Assembly: GCF_002286935.1 (NCBI RefSeq)
Contig: NZ_MVOH01000006.1
Coordinates: forward strand, 248,001-312,000
Direction of reading: 5' to 3'
DNA from: Bifidobacterium criceti
GTDB lineage: Bacteria; Actinomycetota; Actinomycetes; Actinomycetales; Bifidobacteriaceae
DNA: 64,000 nt
Shown: positions 27,080 to 35,850 of the stretch, piece by piece
How positions within the stretch are numbered: position 1 is the stretch's first letter
How the letters are laid out: each line of letters opens with the position of its first letter
Program-made: the position numbers and the translations under genes
The notes under the pieces: generated by a model
Databases searched by the model: none
The model's input: the letters and a program-made list of their open reading frames with translations, nothing else
What the model was told of the DNA's origin: nothing

Positions 27080-28438
27080 TCAGAACGGCGTCGACGCCAT
27101 CAGATACGAACCGGACGTGCCACTGATGCGCACCCCGCCATCGGACGCGGGGATGAACACGGCCTCACCTTGCCGCAACGTGCGCGTATCCGTCTGTGTC
27201 GTGCAGACGACTTCGCCTTGCGTGCACAACAGCACACGCGGCCCCGCATGCGGCACGGCGGCGCGGCCGCGCATCTGCTGCACGAGCGCGTCGTAGCGTA
27301 CGGCGAGCCGTTCGACAATCGGCCATGCGCGCGTATCGTCGACATGTCCGTAGGCGAGCACATATTCGCTCACGCCTGGTTTATAGAACACGACGTCGCG
27401 CATGAGGAGCGCGCCAAGGCGCGCATCGGATGGATTGACGGGACTCGTCGGGCGGCAGTCGACACATTGCAGCAGGTTCACGATGTCCTTGTGCTTGACC
27501 GTCATCCCCGCGCGTAGCACATTGTCCGAATTCGTCATGATCTCGGCACCCGTCCCATATATATAGGCATGCGGCACGCCCGTCGGCAGGAACACCGATT
27601 CGCCTTCCTCAAGGCGCACCGGGTTCATCATGAGCAACGCGAGCACGCTCGTGTCTCCGGGGAACGCGCGTGCGGCGCGCAACGCGAAATCGAAGGCCAT
27701 GATGTTGCGGCTGTGTGTCGCGTGCGCGGCCGCTGTGTTGATGTCGTCGATGAGCGCGTCCGGGTCGCTCGCGGGCGCGGTGACGGCCGTATGGAACGCG
27801 CGGAAGATGCGTTTGCGCGACTCGGGCCATACGGTCGCGGCGACGGGCATCATCATGTCGGCGTCCGCGAACGAATCATCCCCGTGTCTGCCGCCCGACG
27901 CGAACGCGTCTACCATGCGTTGCGCGATGGGCGAACGCAACAGCTGCAGATTGCGCAGCGCGAACGAGTGCGACGCGAAGCCGACCGATGCGAGGAACGG
28001 TTCGAGTGCGACGACCATTTCGCTTTTCGCGTTCATGTCCTTGAACGAACGTTCGGGTGCGTCAAGTGCGATGCCTTGGCGGTTCTCGATGTTGAATCCG
28101 GCACGCGCCTGGAATCCGACGGGGTGCACTTGCAGCGAAAGCGGCTCGTCCGCGGCGATTGTTTTGAACAGGAACGGCAAGACCGGACCGAATTCGTTCG
28201 CGCCGCGCGCGCCGACCATCCCGTCCGGGTCCTGCGCGATCGCGTCGGTGAGCGCGATCATGCGTGTCGTGCCGTCCGCGCTGGGCATATCGAGCATCGA
28301 CGGTGACTGCGCGTGCCCGCTGAACCACATCTCGGCGAGCGGGCCCTGCGCGTCCGCGCCGTCGAGATGGAACATCCGCTGCAGGCTGCTGCGCGATCCC
28401 CACGCATAGCGTTTGGGCACCGGATGGATCGTGTACAC
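27080..28438 (-). CDS. manA: Mannose-6-phosphate isomerase, class I
   Basis: A 452-residue enzyme of the cupin-type PMI family. The N-terminus YTIHPVPKRYAWGSR is typical. Zinc ligands are in PLSLQVHP (Gln, His) and later in LPTGVPHAYIYG. It interconverts mannose-6-P and fructose-6-P. The GTG start at 28438 follows AAAGGAA. Divergent from the DUF2530-like gene. Confidence 0.9.
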   Translation of the reverse strand: MYTIHPVPKRYAWGSRSSLQRMFHLDGADAQGPLAEMWFSGHAQSPSMLDMPSADGTTRMIALTDAIAQDPDGMVGARGANEFGPVLPFLFKTIAADEPLSLQVHPVGFQARAGFNIENRQGIALDAPERSFKDMNAKSEMVVALEPFLASVGFASHSFALRNLQLLRSPIAQRMVDAFASGGRHGDDSFADADMMMPVAATVWPESRKRIFRAFHTAVTAPASDPDALIDDINTAAAHATHSRNIMAFDFALRAARAFPGDTSVLALLMMNPVRLEEGESVFLPTGVPHAYIYGTGAEIMTNSDNVLRAGMTVKHKDIVNLLQCVDCRPTSPVNPSDARLGALLMRDVVFYKPGVSEYVLAYGHVDDTRAWPIVERLAVRYDALVQQMRGRAAVPHAGPRVLLCTQGEVVCTTQTDTRTLRQGEAVFIPASDGGVRISGTSGSYLMASTPF

Positions 28439-28574
28439 GCGCGTTCCTTTCTGCCGACGTTCCGGACCCACCCATTGTACGCGATGCGCATATGGGCGCC
28501 CATGCGCACCACGCGTGGAAATCAGCCCAGAGGATGACCGCGCCGTGTCCGCACATGTATTAAGGTTATGGGTT

Positions 28575-28835
28575 ATGAAGTTCGCCCCGATCATCGATCC
28601 ACACGCCCGGCGCCCGATGCCGAAGCCGGTGCAAGTGGACCTTCGCAAGGCGTTCATCCTCGGCACGGCCCTGTGGGCGGTCGCGCTCGTCATATGCGGC
28701 TGCTGCTGGTTCTTCGCGCACATCGCATGGTTCAAACTCGCGACGTTCATATGCGCATGCGGTGTCGCAATCGGCTTCGCGATGCTCATCTGGGAGCATT
28801 TCGACCGTTCCGATTACCGCCGTCTCGGCCAGTGA
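28575..28835 (+). CDS. DUF2530-like small two-TM protein
   Basis: An 86-residue protein with a basic, Pro-containing N-terminus, two membrane segments (about 27-48 and 53-72) and a charged tail EHFDRSDYRRLG. This matches the actinobacterial DUF2530 layout. Function is unknown. ATG 28575 follows TTAAGG. It is convergent with the histidine-kinase-like gene. Confidence 0.75.
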   Translation: MKFAPIIDPHARRPMPKPVQVDLRKAFILGTALWAVALVICGCCWFFAHIAWFKLATFICACGVAIGFAMLIWEHFDRSDYRRLGQ

Positions 28836-28863
28836 CGCGCCTTTCGTGGGCCGTCTGCGCCGT

Positions 28864-30153
28864 TCACGGCACGATTCGCTGCGCCGCGTCGTGTGCGATC
28901 GGCAATACGAGGCTGAACGTGCTCCCCTGCCCCGGCCGGCTCCACACCTGTACACTGCCGTGGTGCGTGAGCGCGACATGTTTGACGATCGCGAGTCCGA
29001 GGCCCGCGCCGTCACGCGAATGCTCATTCTGGTTATGCCCCCGGTAGAACCGTTCGAAGATCCGCTGCTGTTCGTCCTCGGCGATGCCGCTGCCCCGGTC
29101 GATGACGCGGATGACCGCGTCGTCGCCGTCGCGGCTCGCGCGCACGTCGACGCTCACCGTCGCGCCGTCGGGCGAATACGCGAGCGCGTTCTCGAGCAGT
29201 TTGCCGAGTGCGGCGCGTATCTGCGCGCTTTCGCCGTGCACGGTGAGCGTGTCGTCGCCGCGCACATCGATGCGCTGCCCGCGTTCGTCGGCGATCGGCC
29301 GCGCGATGTCGGCGGCCGCCTGCGCTTCGGCGAGCACATGCAATGCGTTGTCCGCCGTCGGCGTCACCTGCTCCTGGGCTTTGATGAGCAGCAGCAGGTC
29401 GCCGACCATATGGTCGATGTACGCGATCGTGCGCCGCACTTGGCGCGCGTCCTTCGCGATCTGCGCCTCGTCGAGGCCGCCCTGTTCGAGCGTCGCCGCG
29501 AGGTGCTTGAGTTTGTCACTCGGTTGGACGAGGCGTTGTGAGACGTTCGTGATGAAGTCGTCGCGCACTTGTGCGAAACGCACCGCTTCGCTCACGTCGT
29601 CGAGCAGGATGACGACGAGTCCGTCCGAGATCCTGCCGACGGTGACGTTGAGCCAATTCGGACGGCTCACCGTCCGCGCGTCCGTGGACGCGTGCGCGTC
29701 GTCGTCGATTTCGGCGAAGCGGCGCGGCGTACGCGTCATCAGTTCGAGGGTGCGTTTGCCGCCGTGCGCGCGCACGTCGCGCACGGCTTCGGCGATTGGT
29801 ACGCTCACGATCGCGTCGTCGTCGACGACACCAAGTCGGTACGCGTCCGGATTCGCACGGACGACTTCGCCGGTGTCGTCGACGACGACGGCCGCGGCCG
29901 GAATCATCGTCAGCAACGCCGCCGTCGAATCCTGGAGATCGTCGTCCGCGTCGTCATCGTCATCGTCGTCATCATGTCGTCTGCGCAGCCGTGAGACGAA
30001 TTCGTCGAAACGTTCCGACAACGGCACACCGTCGGTCCCCGGTGCGAACAGCGGCGCGAGCGCGTCGACGAGGAGGATGCCGATCCCTATGAGCGCCGCG
30101 AGCGCGAACAATGCGAACGCGGCGGCGATGATGGCGGACGTGTCGATATGCAT
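28864..30153 (-). CDS. SenX3-like sensor kinase lacking the phosphoacceptor histidine
   Basis: A 429-residue protein. One N-terminal membrane segment (about 8-35) precedes an Asp-rich run (61-72), a PAS-like domain (about 78-185), a DHp helix region and a HATPase. The ATPase boxes are intact: LGKLLENALAYS (N), DRGSGIAEDEQQRIFERFY (G1) and GAGLGLAIVKH (G2). In the DHp box, ITNVSQRLVQPSDKL has Gln (residue 206) where His is expected. Divergent placement to phoU points to phosphate sensing, as in SenX3/PhoR systems. No response regulator lies in the window. ATG 30153 has a weak GGCGG site. Confidence 0.85.
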   Translation of the reverse strand: MHIDTSAIIAAAFALFALAALIGIGILLVDALAPLFAPGTDGVPLSERFDEFVSRLRRRHDDDDDDDDADDDLQDSTAALLTMIPAAAVVVDDTGEVVRANPDAYRLGVVDDDAIVSVPIAEAVRDVRAHGGKRTLELMTRTPRRFAEIDDDAHASTDARTVSRPNWLNVTVGRISDGLVVILLDDVSEAVRFAQVRDDFITNVSQRLVQPSDKLKHLAATLEQGGLDEAQIAKDARQVRRTIAYIDHMVGDLLLLIKAQEQVTPTADNALHVLAEAQAAADIARPIADERGQRIDVRGDDTLTVHGESAQIRAALGKLLENALAYSPDGATVSVDVRASRDGDDAVIRVIDRGSGIAEDEQQRIFERFYRGHNQNEHSRDGAGLGLAIVKHVALTHHGSVQVWSRPGQGSTFSLVLPIAHDAAQRIVP

Positions 30154-30221
30154 ACCGCCATTGTGGCACATCGCCGCGCCGCACGTTCCGCACCGCCGCG
30201 CATACGCGGTGGGCATTGCGG

Positions 30222-30250
30222 TTGGTTTCTCGACACGTCTCCTCTACACT
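30222..30250 (+). promoter_or_regulatory. Promoter of phoU
   Basis: TTGGTT (30222-30227), a 17-base spacer and TACACT (30245-30250), about 65 bases before the phoU start. Confidence 0.6.
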
Positions 30251-30314
30251 TGAGCTGGAAGACGCCGGCGCATGCGGACGGCCGGCGGTGACGACATGGA
30301 AGAAAGGCGGGAAG

Positions 30315-30995
30315 ATGCGCGTTATCTTCAATGAAGGGCTCAAGGCGATCGCCGACGACCTCGACCATATGGTGCGCAACGTGCGTGACGCGATCCACGG
30401 TGCCGGTGCGGCGCTGCTCAGCCAGGACCTCGACGCCGCGCAGAAGGTCATCGACGACGACGCGCAGACGGACGCGTTGTCGACGTCGATCGTCGACCAG
30501 TGCGTCGAGCTGCTCGCGCGGCAGAACCCGGTCGCGACCGATCTGCGTGTCGTCGTCTCGACGATGCGGCTCGCGATCACGTTCGAACGGATGGGCGACC
30601 TCGCGCGGCATATCGCCGAGGCGGCGCGTCGCACCTATCCGGATTCGCCGCTGCCGGAGCATGCGGTCGGCCTGTTCCAGCAGATGCAGGATTTCCTCGA
30701 TGTGACGGCGGATCGCCTCGTGACGATGCTCGCGGACCGCGACACGCATACGGCCGAGGAGATCATCCGGGACGACGACAAGCTCGACGCGCTGCATCTC
30801 GAAACGCTCAAGCTTGCGCAATCCGAGGATTTCCCGGGCACGAACCAGCAGCTCATCAATGTCGTGCTCATCGGCAGGTTCATGGAGCGTCTCGGCGACC
30901 ATTCGGTGTCCGCGGCGCGCCGTGTCGTGTTCATCGTCTCCGGCTTCGACCCGTCGAAGGCGCCTGCGCGCGACGAAGGCACCGACATCGACTGA
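30315..30995 (+). CDS. phoU: PhoU phosphate signalling regulator
   Basis: A 226-residue protein made of two three-helix PhoU repeats. The repeat signature occurs twice: VVVSTMRLAITFERMGDLARHIAE and INVVLIGRFMERLGDHSVSAAR, including the metal-binding E-x-x-x-D pattern. It couples the Pst transporter to the phosphate sensor kinase. The start follows AAAGGCGGG. It is divergent from the SenX3-like gene and ends at a 23-bp-arm terminator. Confidence 0.93.
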   Translation: MRVIFNEGLKAIADDLDHMVRNVRDAIHGAGAALLSQDLDAAQKVIDDDAQTDALSTSIVDQCVELLARQNPVATDLRVVVSTMRLAITFERMGDLARHIAEAARRTYPDSPLPEHAVGLFQQMQDFLDVTADRLVTMLADRDTHTAEEIIRDDDKLDALHLETLKLAQSEDFPGTNQQLINVVLIGRFMERLGDHSVSAARRVVFIVSGFDPSKAPARDEGTDID

Positions 30996-31035
30996 CATAT
31001 GGCGCCCCGCGCGCTGTCCCGCATGGTGGATGGCC

Positions 31036-31086
31036 GATACGAGTTGTCCCCAGTATCCGTTGTGGATACTGGGGACAACTCGTATC
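31036..31086. terminator. Bidirectional terminator with 23-bp arms
   Basis: Perfect arms 31036-31058 and 31064-31086 with a 5-base loop between convergent phoU and the dehydrogenase gene. Confidence 0.85.
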
Positions 31087-31109
31087 TGACGTCTGTGATC
31101 GGCGTCAGG

Positions 31110-32105
31110 TCACGCGTCGACGTCGACGACGAGTTTGCCGGTGACACGGTGGTCGGCGAGCGAACGCAATCCGTCGACGAGGTCGGAGAACGGCAGCACG
31201 CCGGTGATGAGCGGGTCGAGTTGGCCTTGCGAGACCATCGACAGGATGTCCGAAGCCATCGTGCCGAGGTCGCGTTGCTCGACCGGATTGCCCGATGCAT
31301 GCGCGCCGCCGAGGTTGACGACGTCGATGCTCAATGCGCCGCCGAACATCTGGCCTCCCGAGACCGGCGGCACATCGACGATCGTGACGAGCTGCCCGTT
31401 GTAGGCGAGGCGCCCGAGGTCGCGCGCCGCCTCCCGACCGCTCACCGTGTCGACGATGAGGTCGGCGCCGAGGCCGTCCGTCAGTTCGCGCACGCGCTCG
31501 TCGACGTCCTGGGTGCGGTAGTCGATGATCGCGTCCGGGCTCACATGGTCGCGCACATAGTCGATGTTGCGCGTCGAACATGTCGTGAACACGGTGATGC
31601 CGTGCATCTTCGCAAGCTGCACGGCGATGCCGCCGACCGCGCCGGAACCACCGTGCACGAGCGCCGTGCGCACGAGGTTGAGGTTCGGTTTCCTGTTGAT
31701 CGTCTGGTATGCGGTGAGCGCGCCGCACAACACGCCGGCGGCCGTCGTATAGGCGACGTCGTCGGGGATGAGCGACAGCTCATATGCCGGTGCGTCCACA
31801 TATTCGGCGAAGCAGCCGTTGTAACGCAGGTCGCCATGGCCGGCGACGCGCATGCCGACCTTCCATGTGTCCTCGACGCCTTCGCCGATCGCGGCGATCT
31901 CGCCGGCGACATCCAAGCCAAGGACATGCGGGTACGTCCACGACTCATTGCCGCCCTCGGCGAGCTTGTAGTCGACCGGGTTGAGGCCGACCGCATGCAC
32001 GCGGACGAGTACATGGCCGGGAGTCGGCGTCGGTACGGGCACGTCCGCGAGCTCGATCGCGTCAAGCCCGCGGGCCTGCCCGTCGGGGATCACATACGCC
32101 TTCAT
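31110..32105 (-). CDS. Zinc-independent quinone oxidoreductase-type dehydrogenase
   Basis: A 331-residue MDR-superfamily protein. N-terminal GroES-like domain with VGLNPVDYKLAEGG and GLDVAGEIAAIGEGVE, then a Rossmann domain with HGGSGAVGGIAVQLAK binding NADPH. The zinc ligands of alcohol dehydrogenases are absent, which places it with quinone/enone reductases. Its ATG overlaps the oleate hydratase stop by four bases, so the two are co-translated. It may act on enone or keto products of fatty acid modification; that is inferred only from the overlap. Confidence 0.85.
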   Translation of the reverse strand: MKAYVIPDGQARGLDAIELADVPVPTPTPGHVLVRVHAVGLNPVDYKLAEGGNESWTYPHVLGLDVAGEIAAIGEGVEDTWKVGMRVAGHGDLRYNGCFAEYVDAPAYELSLIPDDVAYTTAAGVLCGALTAYQTINRKPNLNLVRTALVHGGSGAVGGIAVQLAKMHGITVFTTCSTRNIDYVRDHVSPDAIIDYRTQDVDERVRELTDGLGADLIVDTVSGREAARDLGRLAYNGQLVTIVDVPPVSGGQMFGGALSIDVVNLGGAHASGNPVEQRDLGTMASDILSMVSQGQLDPLITGVLPFSDLVDGLRSLADHRVTGKLVVDVDA

Positions 32106-34231
32106 TTGGCGGCCTCCGGCTTGTCAAGGCGTTCCTCGGCTTCGGGCTTGTCGGAGCCAGCAGGCTGTGCGTCCACGCTTGCCTCGGCCGGTGTGATGGC
32201 TTCGGCCGCGGCGTCGGCCTGCTGGTTCGGGAACGCGGCGGCTTCGGCGTCCTTCGCCTCCTGCATGAGGCGCGCCTCATCGGCCTCACTGAACGAGGCG
32301 TCGAAACGCATGCCCGGCTTCATGTCGACAGGATGCTGCGGATCGGCGATCGCGCCGAAGACCTTGAGCATCTCGTAGATGTAGGTGCCCTTCGTGCGGT
32401 TGAGCGCGATCTCGATCGCCTTGTGCTCGAGCCCGTTGCGACCGAACGTCGTGAGCGGTTCGCCATCGCGCAGCTTGACGGCGGCGTTGAGCATGTCGCG
32501 CACATCGTATTCGCTGTTCCACACCTCGGGCACGCCACGGTCGACGTCGAAGAGCGTGTAGACGGCCTCCATCCCGGTGCGCATCGAATACTCGGTCGTG
32601 AAGATCGTGTCGCGCGGTTCCTCGGCGAACTGGCCGATGAACGCGAAGTTGACGGCGCCGTCAGGCACGACGTCAGGGCGGTCACCGAGCTCACGCGGCA
32701 TGAAGAACGCGTCGACGTACGGCATCATGACCGGAATCGTGTTGCAGTGCTCCGAGGCGAGCTCGTGGATCCTGTCGGTCGGCACACCCATATGGTAGAG
32801 CCATTCCTCGCAGATCTCCTCACCGGTGCAGTCCTGCATCTTCTTGCGGATGTAGTTGCCCGGGTTGTCCGGCAGCAGCGCGTCGATCCACACGCTGATC
32901 TGGTCGGCCGGCTGGTCGCGGAACTGCTGCTGGCGGTTGATCGTCCAGCTCATGAGCCAGTTCGAATCCTCGACGCTCACGATGCCGCCCGTCACGGTGT
33001 GGCCGCCGAACGGCGAACGCCCGGTGATCTTCTCGATGTACGGGATGATCTCGTCATCGAGCGTCGTCGCGGTCGCGCTCATCCACTTCGTCAGGTTCGG
33101 GTCGTAGATGAACTTCTGCGGGTGTCCGAAGCTCGGGTCGACGGCGGCGATGCGGTTCCACGTATCCCAACCGTTGCCGGCCTTGAGCGACGGGTCGAAA
33201 CCGGCAGGCGTGTTCTGGTTGCCTTCCGTCGTCGACTCGACGAGGCCGCCGTTCGTGATGAACACGAAATCGTCCTCGCCCAGCTCGATCGTCTTCGTCG
33301 TGTTCGTCTTGAGGTCGGTCACGACGAGCGTCTTCGCGGTCTTCTTGTTCGGCGTCGAATACGGATTGCGCGGGAACGCGCCGTTCTCCGCCTGCGCGCG
33401 CATGATCTCATCCATCGCGACATGCGTGAACTCACGCTTCGGCCCCATCTCGTGCTCGCTCACCTCGAACGTCACATCGTCGACCGACGTCTGCATATGG
33501 AACTGCACATCGTGCGCCTTGAGGTAGTTCATGAGCGGCAGAATCATCGACTCGTACTGGTTGTACCGGGTGAAGCGCAGCGCCGAGAAGTCCGGAAGAC
33601 CACCGATGTGATGGATGAAACGGTGGATGTAACGGTGCATCTCAAGCGCCGACTGCCAGTTCTCGAACGCGAACATCGTGCGCCAATACAGCCAGAAGTT
33701 CGAATTGAGCACCTCATCGTCGAAGTAATCGGTGATCTTCTTGTTCGCGAGTTCGTCTTCGGTCGCGAGATACAGTTTGAGGATCTCCATGACGGCCTTG
33801 TCGGACAGGTTGAATCTCCTGTCCGTATGCGCGTCCTGTCCACGTCCCTTCGTCGCACGGCACTTCGAGAAGTTCGGATCCTCTTTGTTGAGCCAGTAAT
33901 AATAGTCGAGCATCGACACATGCTTGTCCTCGATGCTCGGCACGTCGCGGTAGACATCCCACATGACCTCGAAATGGTTGTCCATTTCACGGCCGCCGCG
34001 CATGACGTAGCCTTCGCCCTTGATGAACGCGCCATCGAGTGCGCCTCCGGGGAGCACGTCCTTGTCGAACACATGGATGTTCTTTCCCGGCATCTGCGCG
34101 TCGCGCACCAGATAGAACGCGGCCGTGAGCGCCGCAAGCCCCGTGCCGATGATGTACGCGCTCTTGTGCTCGATGCCCTCCGGCTTCCTCGGATGTGCGA
34201 ACGCCTCGAAATTGCCTGCCGAATAGTACAT
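32102..34231 (-). CDS. Oleate hydratase (MCRA family)
   Basis: A 709-residue FAD protein of the myosin-cross-reactive-antigen family, longer than usual by an Ala/Glu-rich C-terminal tail of about 65 residues. It has the N-terminal FAD motif AYIIGTGLAALTAAFYLV, FDKDVLPGGALDGAF, GYVMRGGREMDNHFEV with the catalytic Glu, and FVFITNGG. It adds water to the cis-9 double bond of oleate or linoleate giving 10-hydroxy fatty acids, an activity demonstrated for bifidobacterial homologues. Start 34231 follows GAGGAGGAACC. Confidence 0.92.
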   Translation of the reverse strand: MYYSAGNFEAFAHPRKPEGIEHKSAYIIGTGLAALTAAFYLVRDAQMPGKNIHVFDKDVLPGGALDGAFIKGEGYVMRGGREMDNHFEVMWDVYRDVPSIEDKHVSMLDYYYWLNKEDPNFSKCRATKGRGQDAHTDRRFNLSDKAVMEILKLYLATEDELANKKITDYFDDEVLNSNFWLYWRTMFAFENWQSALEMHRYIHRFIHHIGGLPDFSALRFTRYNQYESMILPLMNYLKAHDVQFHMQTSVDDVTFEVSEHEMGPKREFTHVAMDEIMRAQAENGAFPRNPYSTPNKKTAKTLVVTDLKTNTTKTIELGEDDFVFITNGGLVESTTEGNQNTPAGFDPSLKAGNGWDTWNRIAAVDPSFGHPQKFIYDPNLTKWMSATATTLDDEIIPYIEKITGRSPFGGHTVTGGIVSVEDSNWLMSWTINRQQQFRDQPADQISVWIDALLPDNPGNYIRKKMQDCTGEEICEEWLYHMGVPTDRIHELASEHCNTIPVMMPYVDAFFMPRELGDRPDVVPDGAVNFAFIGQFAEEPRDTIFTTEYSMRTGMEAVYTLFDVDRGVPEVWNSEYDVRDMLNAAVKLRDGEPLTTFGRNGLEHKAIEIALNRTKGTYIYEMLKVFGAIADPQHPVDMKPGMRFDASFSEADEARLMQEAKDAEAAAFPNQQADAAAEAITPAEASVDAQPAGSDKPEAEERLDKPEAAK

Positions 34232-34572
34232 GGTTCCTCCTCTTGCGCGGGACCGTTCCCGTGAAGACGTGTTTGCGCCGGCTTTCGGCGCCCTAGAGCC
34301 CATTGTCGGTCCGTTCGCGCGCGGGAACGCGGGGACTTCACTAAGAGCTTGCCGCGCAGCCATCCCCCAGTCCCGTGCGCTATGCGCACATGTACGTTCC
34401 CTTTCCGCACCACGGTACGCTGACGCGACGCTCAGCGTACCGTTCCGCGGACAATATCGTACGGACAATACGGCATGCACATGCCCCCGGTATCTCATTT
34501 ACAATATGTACATACGTATGTTCGATCCATCCAATCCGACCAATCCATCCAACCGACGACCAGAGGGAATCC
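34232..34572. other. Divergent regulatory region with repeats
   Basis: 341 bases between oleate hydratase and the first WYL gene. It holds a REP-like hairpin (arms 34412-34423 and 34432-34443) and two CGGACAATA copies near 34448 and 34462. It also holds palindrome ACATACGTATGT (34510-34521) and a 16-18 bp direct repeat (ATCCATCCAA-CCGAC) at about 34525-34558, just before the WYL start. Confidence 0.6.
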
Positions 34573-35787
34573 ATGGGAGCAAACCGAGGACAGACGAATG
34601 CGAAGAACGCGGTCATCGAGATCTTCGAACTGCTGTGGGAGGAGACGGACGAATGCCACGGGCTCACCGAGAGCGAGATCCAGGAACGGCTTGAGGAGCG
34701 GCACATCGACAGGGACATCGATGCACCCGCGCCGTCGACGCGCACGATCTACAACCAGATCCATTGGTTGTCGATCCAGAAGCACCCCATCCTCGGCCGG
34801 CGCGTGAGCAAGGTCGACATCGAGGATGCGCTCAAGCAGACGCCGGACGCGAAGCCGGGATGGTATATGGAGCCGTTCCTGTCGGGAGCCGAGACAAGGC
34901 TGCTCGCCGATTCGCTCATGCTCTCGCGCATCGACCGCGAGGCGCTGTCCGACCTGATCGGCAAGCTCGACGAGATCACCGGCCGCGGGCAAAACGGCGA
35001 TTCCGTGGCGTATGAGGCGAACATCAGCAGCAACAAATACGTGGACATCGAGTTCCTCGGCACCGTCGGCGCCATCGACCGCGCGACGCGGGACGGGCAC
35101 TGCGTCGAATTCAACTACCAAGTCTACGGGGCGGACAGGAAACCGGTCCTGCGCACCGACGGGCACGGACGCGCGAAGCTGTACCGCATCGACCCCTACG
35201 GCATGGTGACGAAGCGCGGCGAATACTATCTCATCGGTTGGTTCCACGACCGGGAGCTGCCGACGGAGGACGAACCGGACGACAACCATACGAACCTCTA
35301 CTGTTTCGTCATCGACCGCATCGTGAACATCCGCGAGACCGACGAGGCGATCGCCGTGCCCGCGGACACATGGGACGTCGAAGGCGTGCCGATGGCGTTC
35401 TCGGAGCAGCACATTCCCTTCACGCCCGCCGGATTCGCGAGGTCGCGTCCGCACATGACGATGGGACCGATGATCGACGCGACGCTCATCATCAATGAGG
35501 GCATGCTCACCGTGCTGTATGAATGGTTCGAAAGCGCACAAGTGCGGCGACTGCCGAACGACAAATGGATCAACGGCAGCCCCAGCTACCTCGTGGACGT
35601 CAGGGCCCCGGAGATGGGCCTGCTGTTCTGGGTCCTGCAGTACCAGTCCTGGTTCCCGACGACCATCGTCAAACCCGCGCATGTGCGCAAGCGGCTCGCA
35701 CAGCTGGGTTGGCAGCTCATGGAGAATCACGGCGGCGCGAAGAAGGAGGACGACCGCGGCGCGGAGGCGCATTCACAGCGCGGATAG
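34573..35787 (+). CDS. WYL-domain transcriptional regulator, copy 1
   Basis: A 404-residue protein. The N-terminal winged-helix region (about 10-80) starts NAVIEIFELLWEETDECHGL and resembles the other two WYL proteins in the window. A WYL-type sensor domain follows (about 160-260), with RIDPYGMVTKRGEYYLIGWF. A C-terminal WCX-like part ends the chain. WYL regulators commonly repress defence or DNA-damage genes and bind nucleic acid or nucleotide ligands. ATG 34573 follows AGAGGGAATCC. It is convergent with the long GTPase/Hsp70 operon. Confidence 0.82.
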   Translation: MGANRGQTNAKNAVIEIFELLWEETDECHGLTESEIQERLEERHIDRDIDAPAPSTRTIYNQIHWLSIQKHPILGRRVSKVDIEDALKQTPDAKPGWYMEPFLSGAETRLLADSLMLSRIDREALSDLIGKLDEITGRGQNGDSVAYEANISSNKYVDIEFLGTVGAIDRATRDGHCVEFNYQVYGADRKPVLRTDGHGRAKLYRIDPYGMVTKRGEYYLIGWFHDRELPTEDEPDDNHTNLYCFVIDRIVNIRETDEAIAVPADTWDVEGVPMAFSEQHIPFTPAGFARSRPHMTMGPMIDATLIINEGMLTVLYEWFESAQVRRLPNDKWINGSPSYLVDVRAPEMGLLFWVLQYQSWFPTTIVKPAHVRKRLAQLGWQLMENHGGAKKEDDRGAEAHSQRG

Positions 35788-35794
35788 CGGTGGG

Positions 35795-35836
35795 GCGCGG
35801 GGGCACGCTGGACGGAACGTGAGCGTGCCCCCGCGC
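35795..35836. terminator. Bidirectional terminator, 15-bp arms
   Basis: Arms 35795-35809 and 35822-35836 between the convergent WYL gene and the end of the long operon. Confidence 0.78.
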
Positions 35837-35850
35837 GTATCAACCATCGT

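Noticed and set aside
32333..34264. Plus-strand open frame of 643 codons opposite oleate hydratase
   Set aside because: Shadow frame; oleate hydratase on the minus strand is unmistakable.
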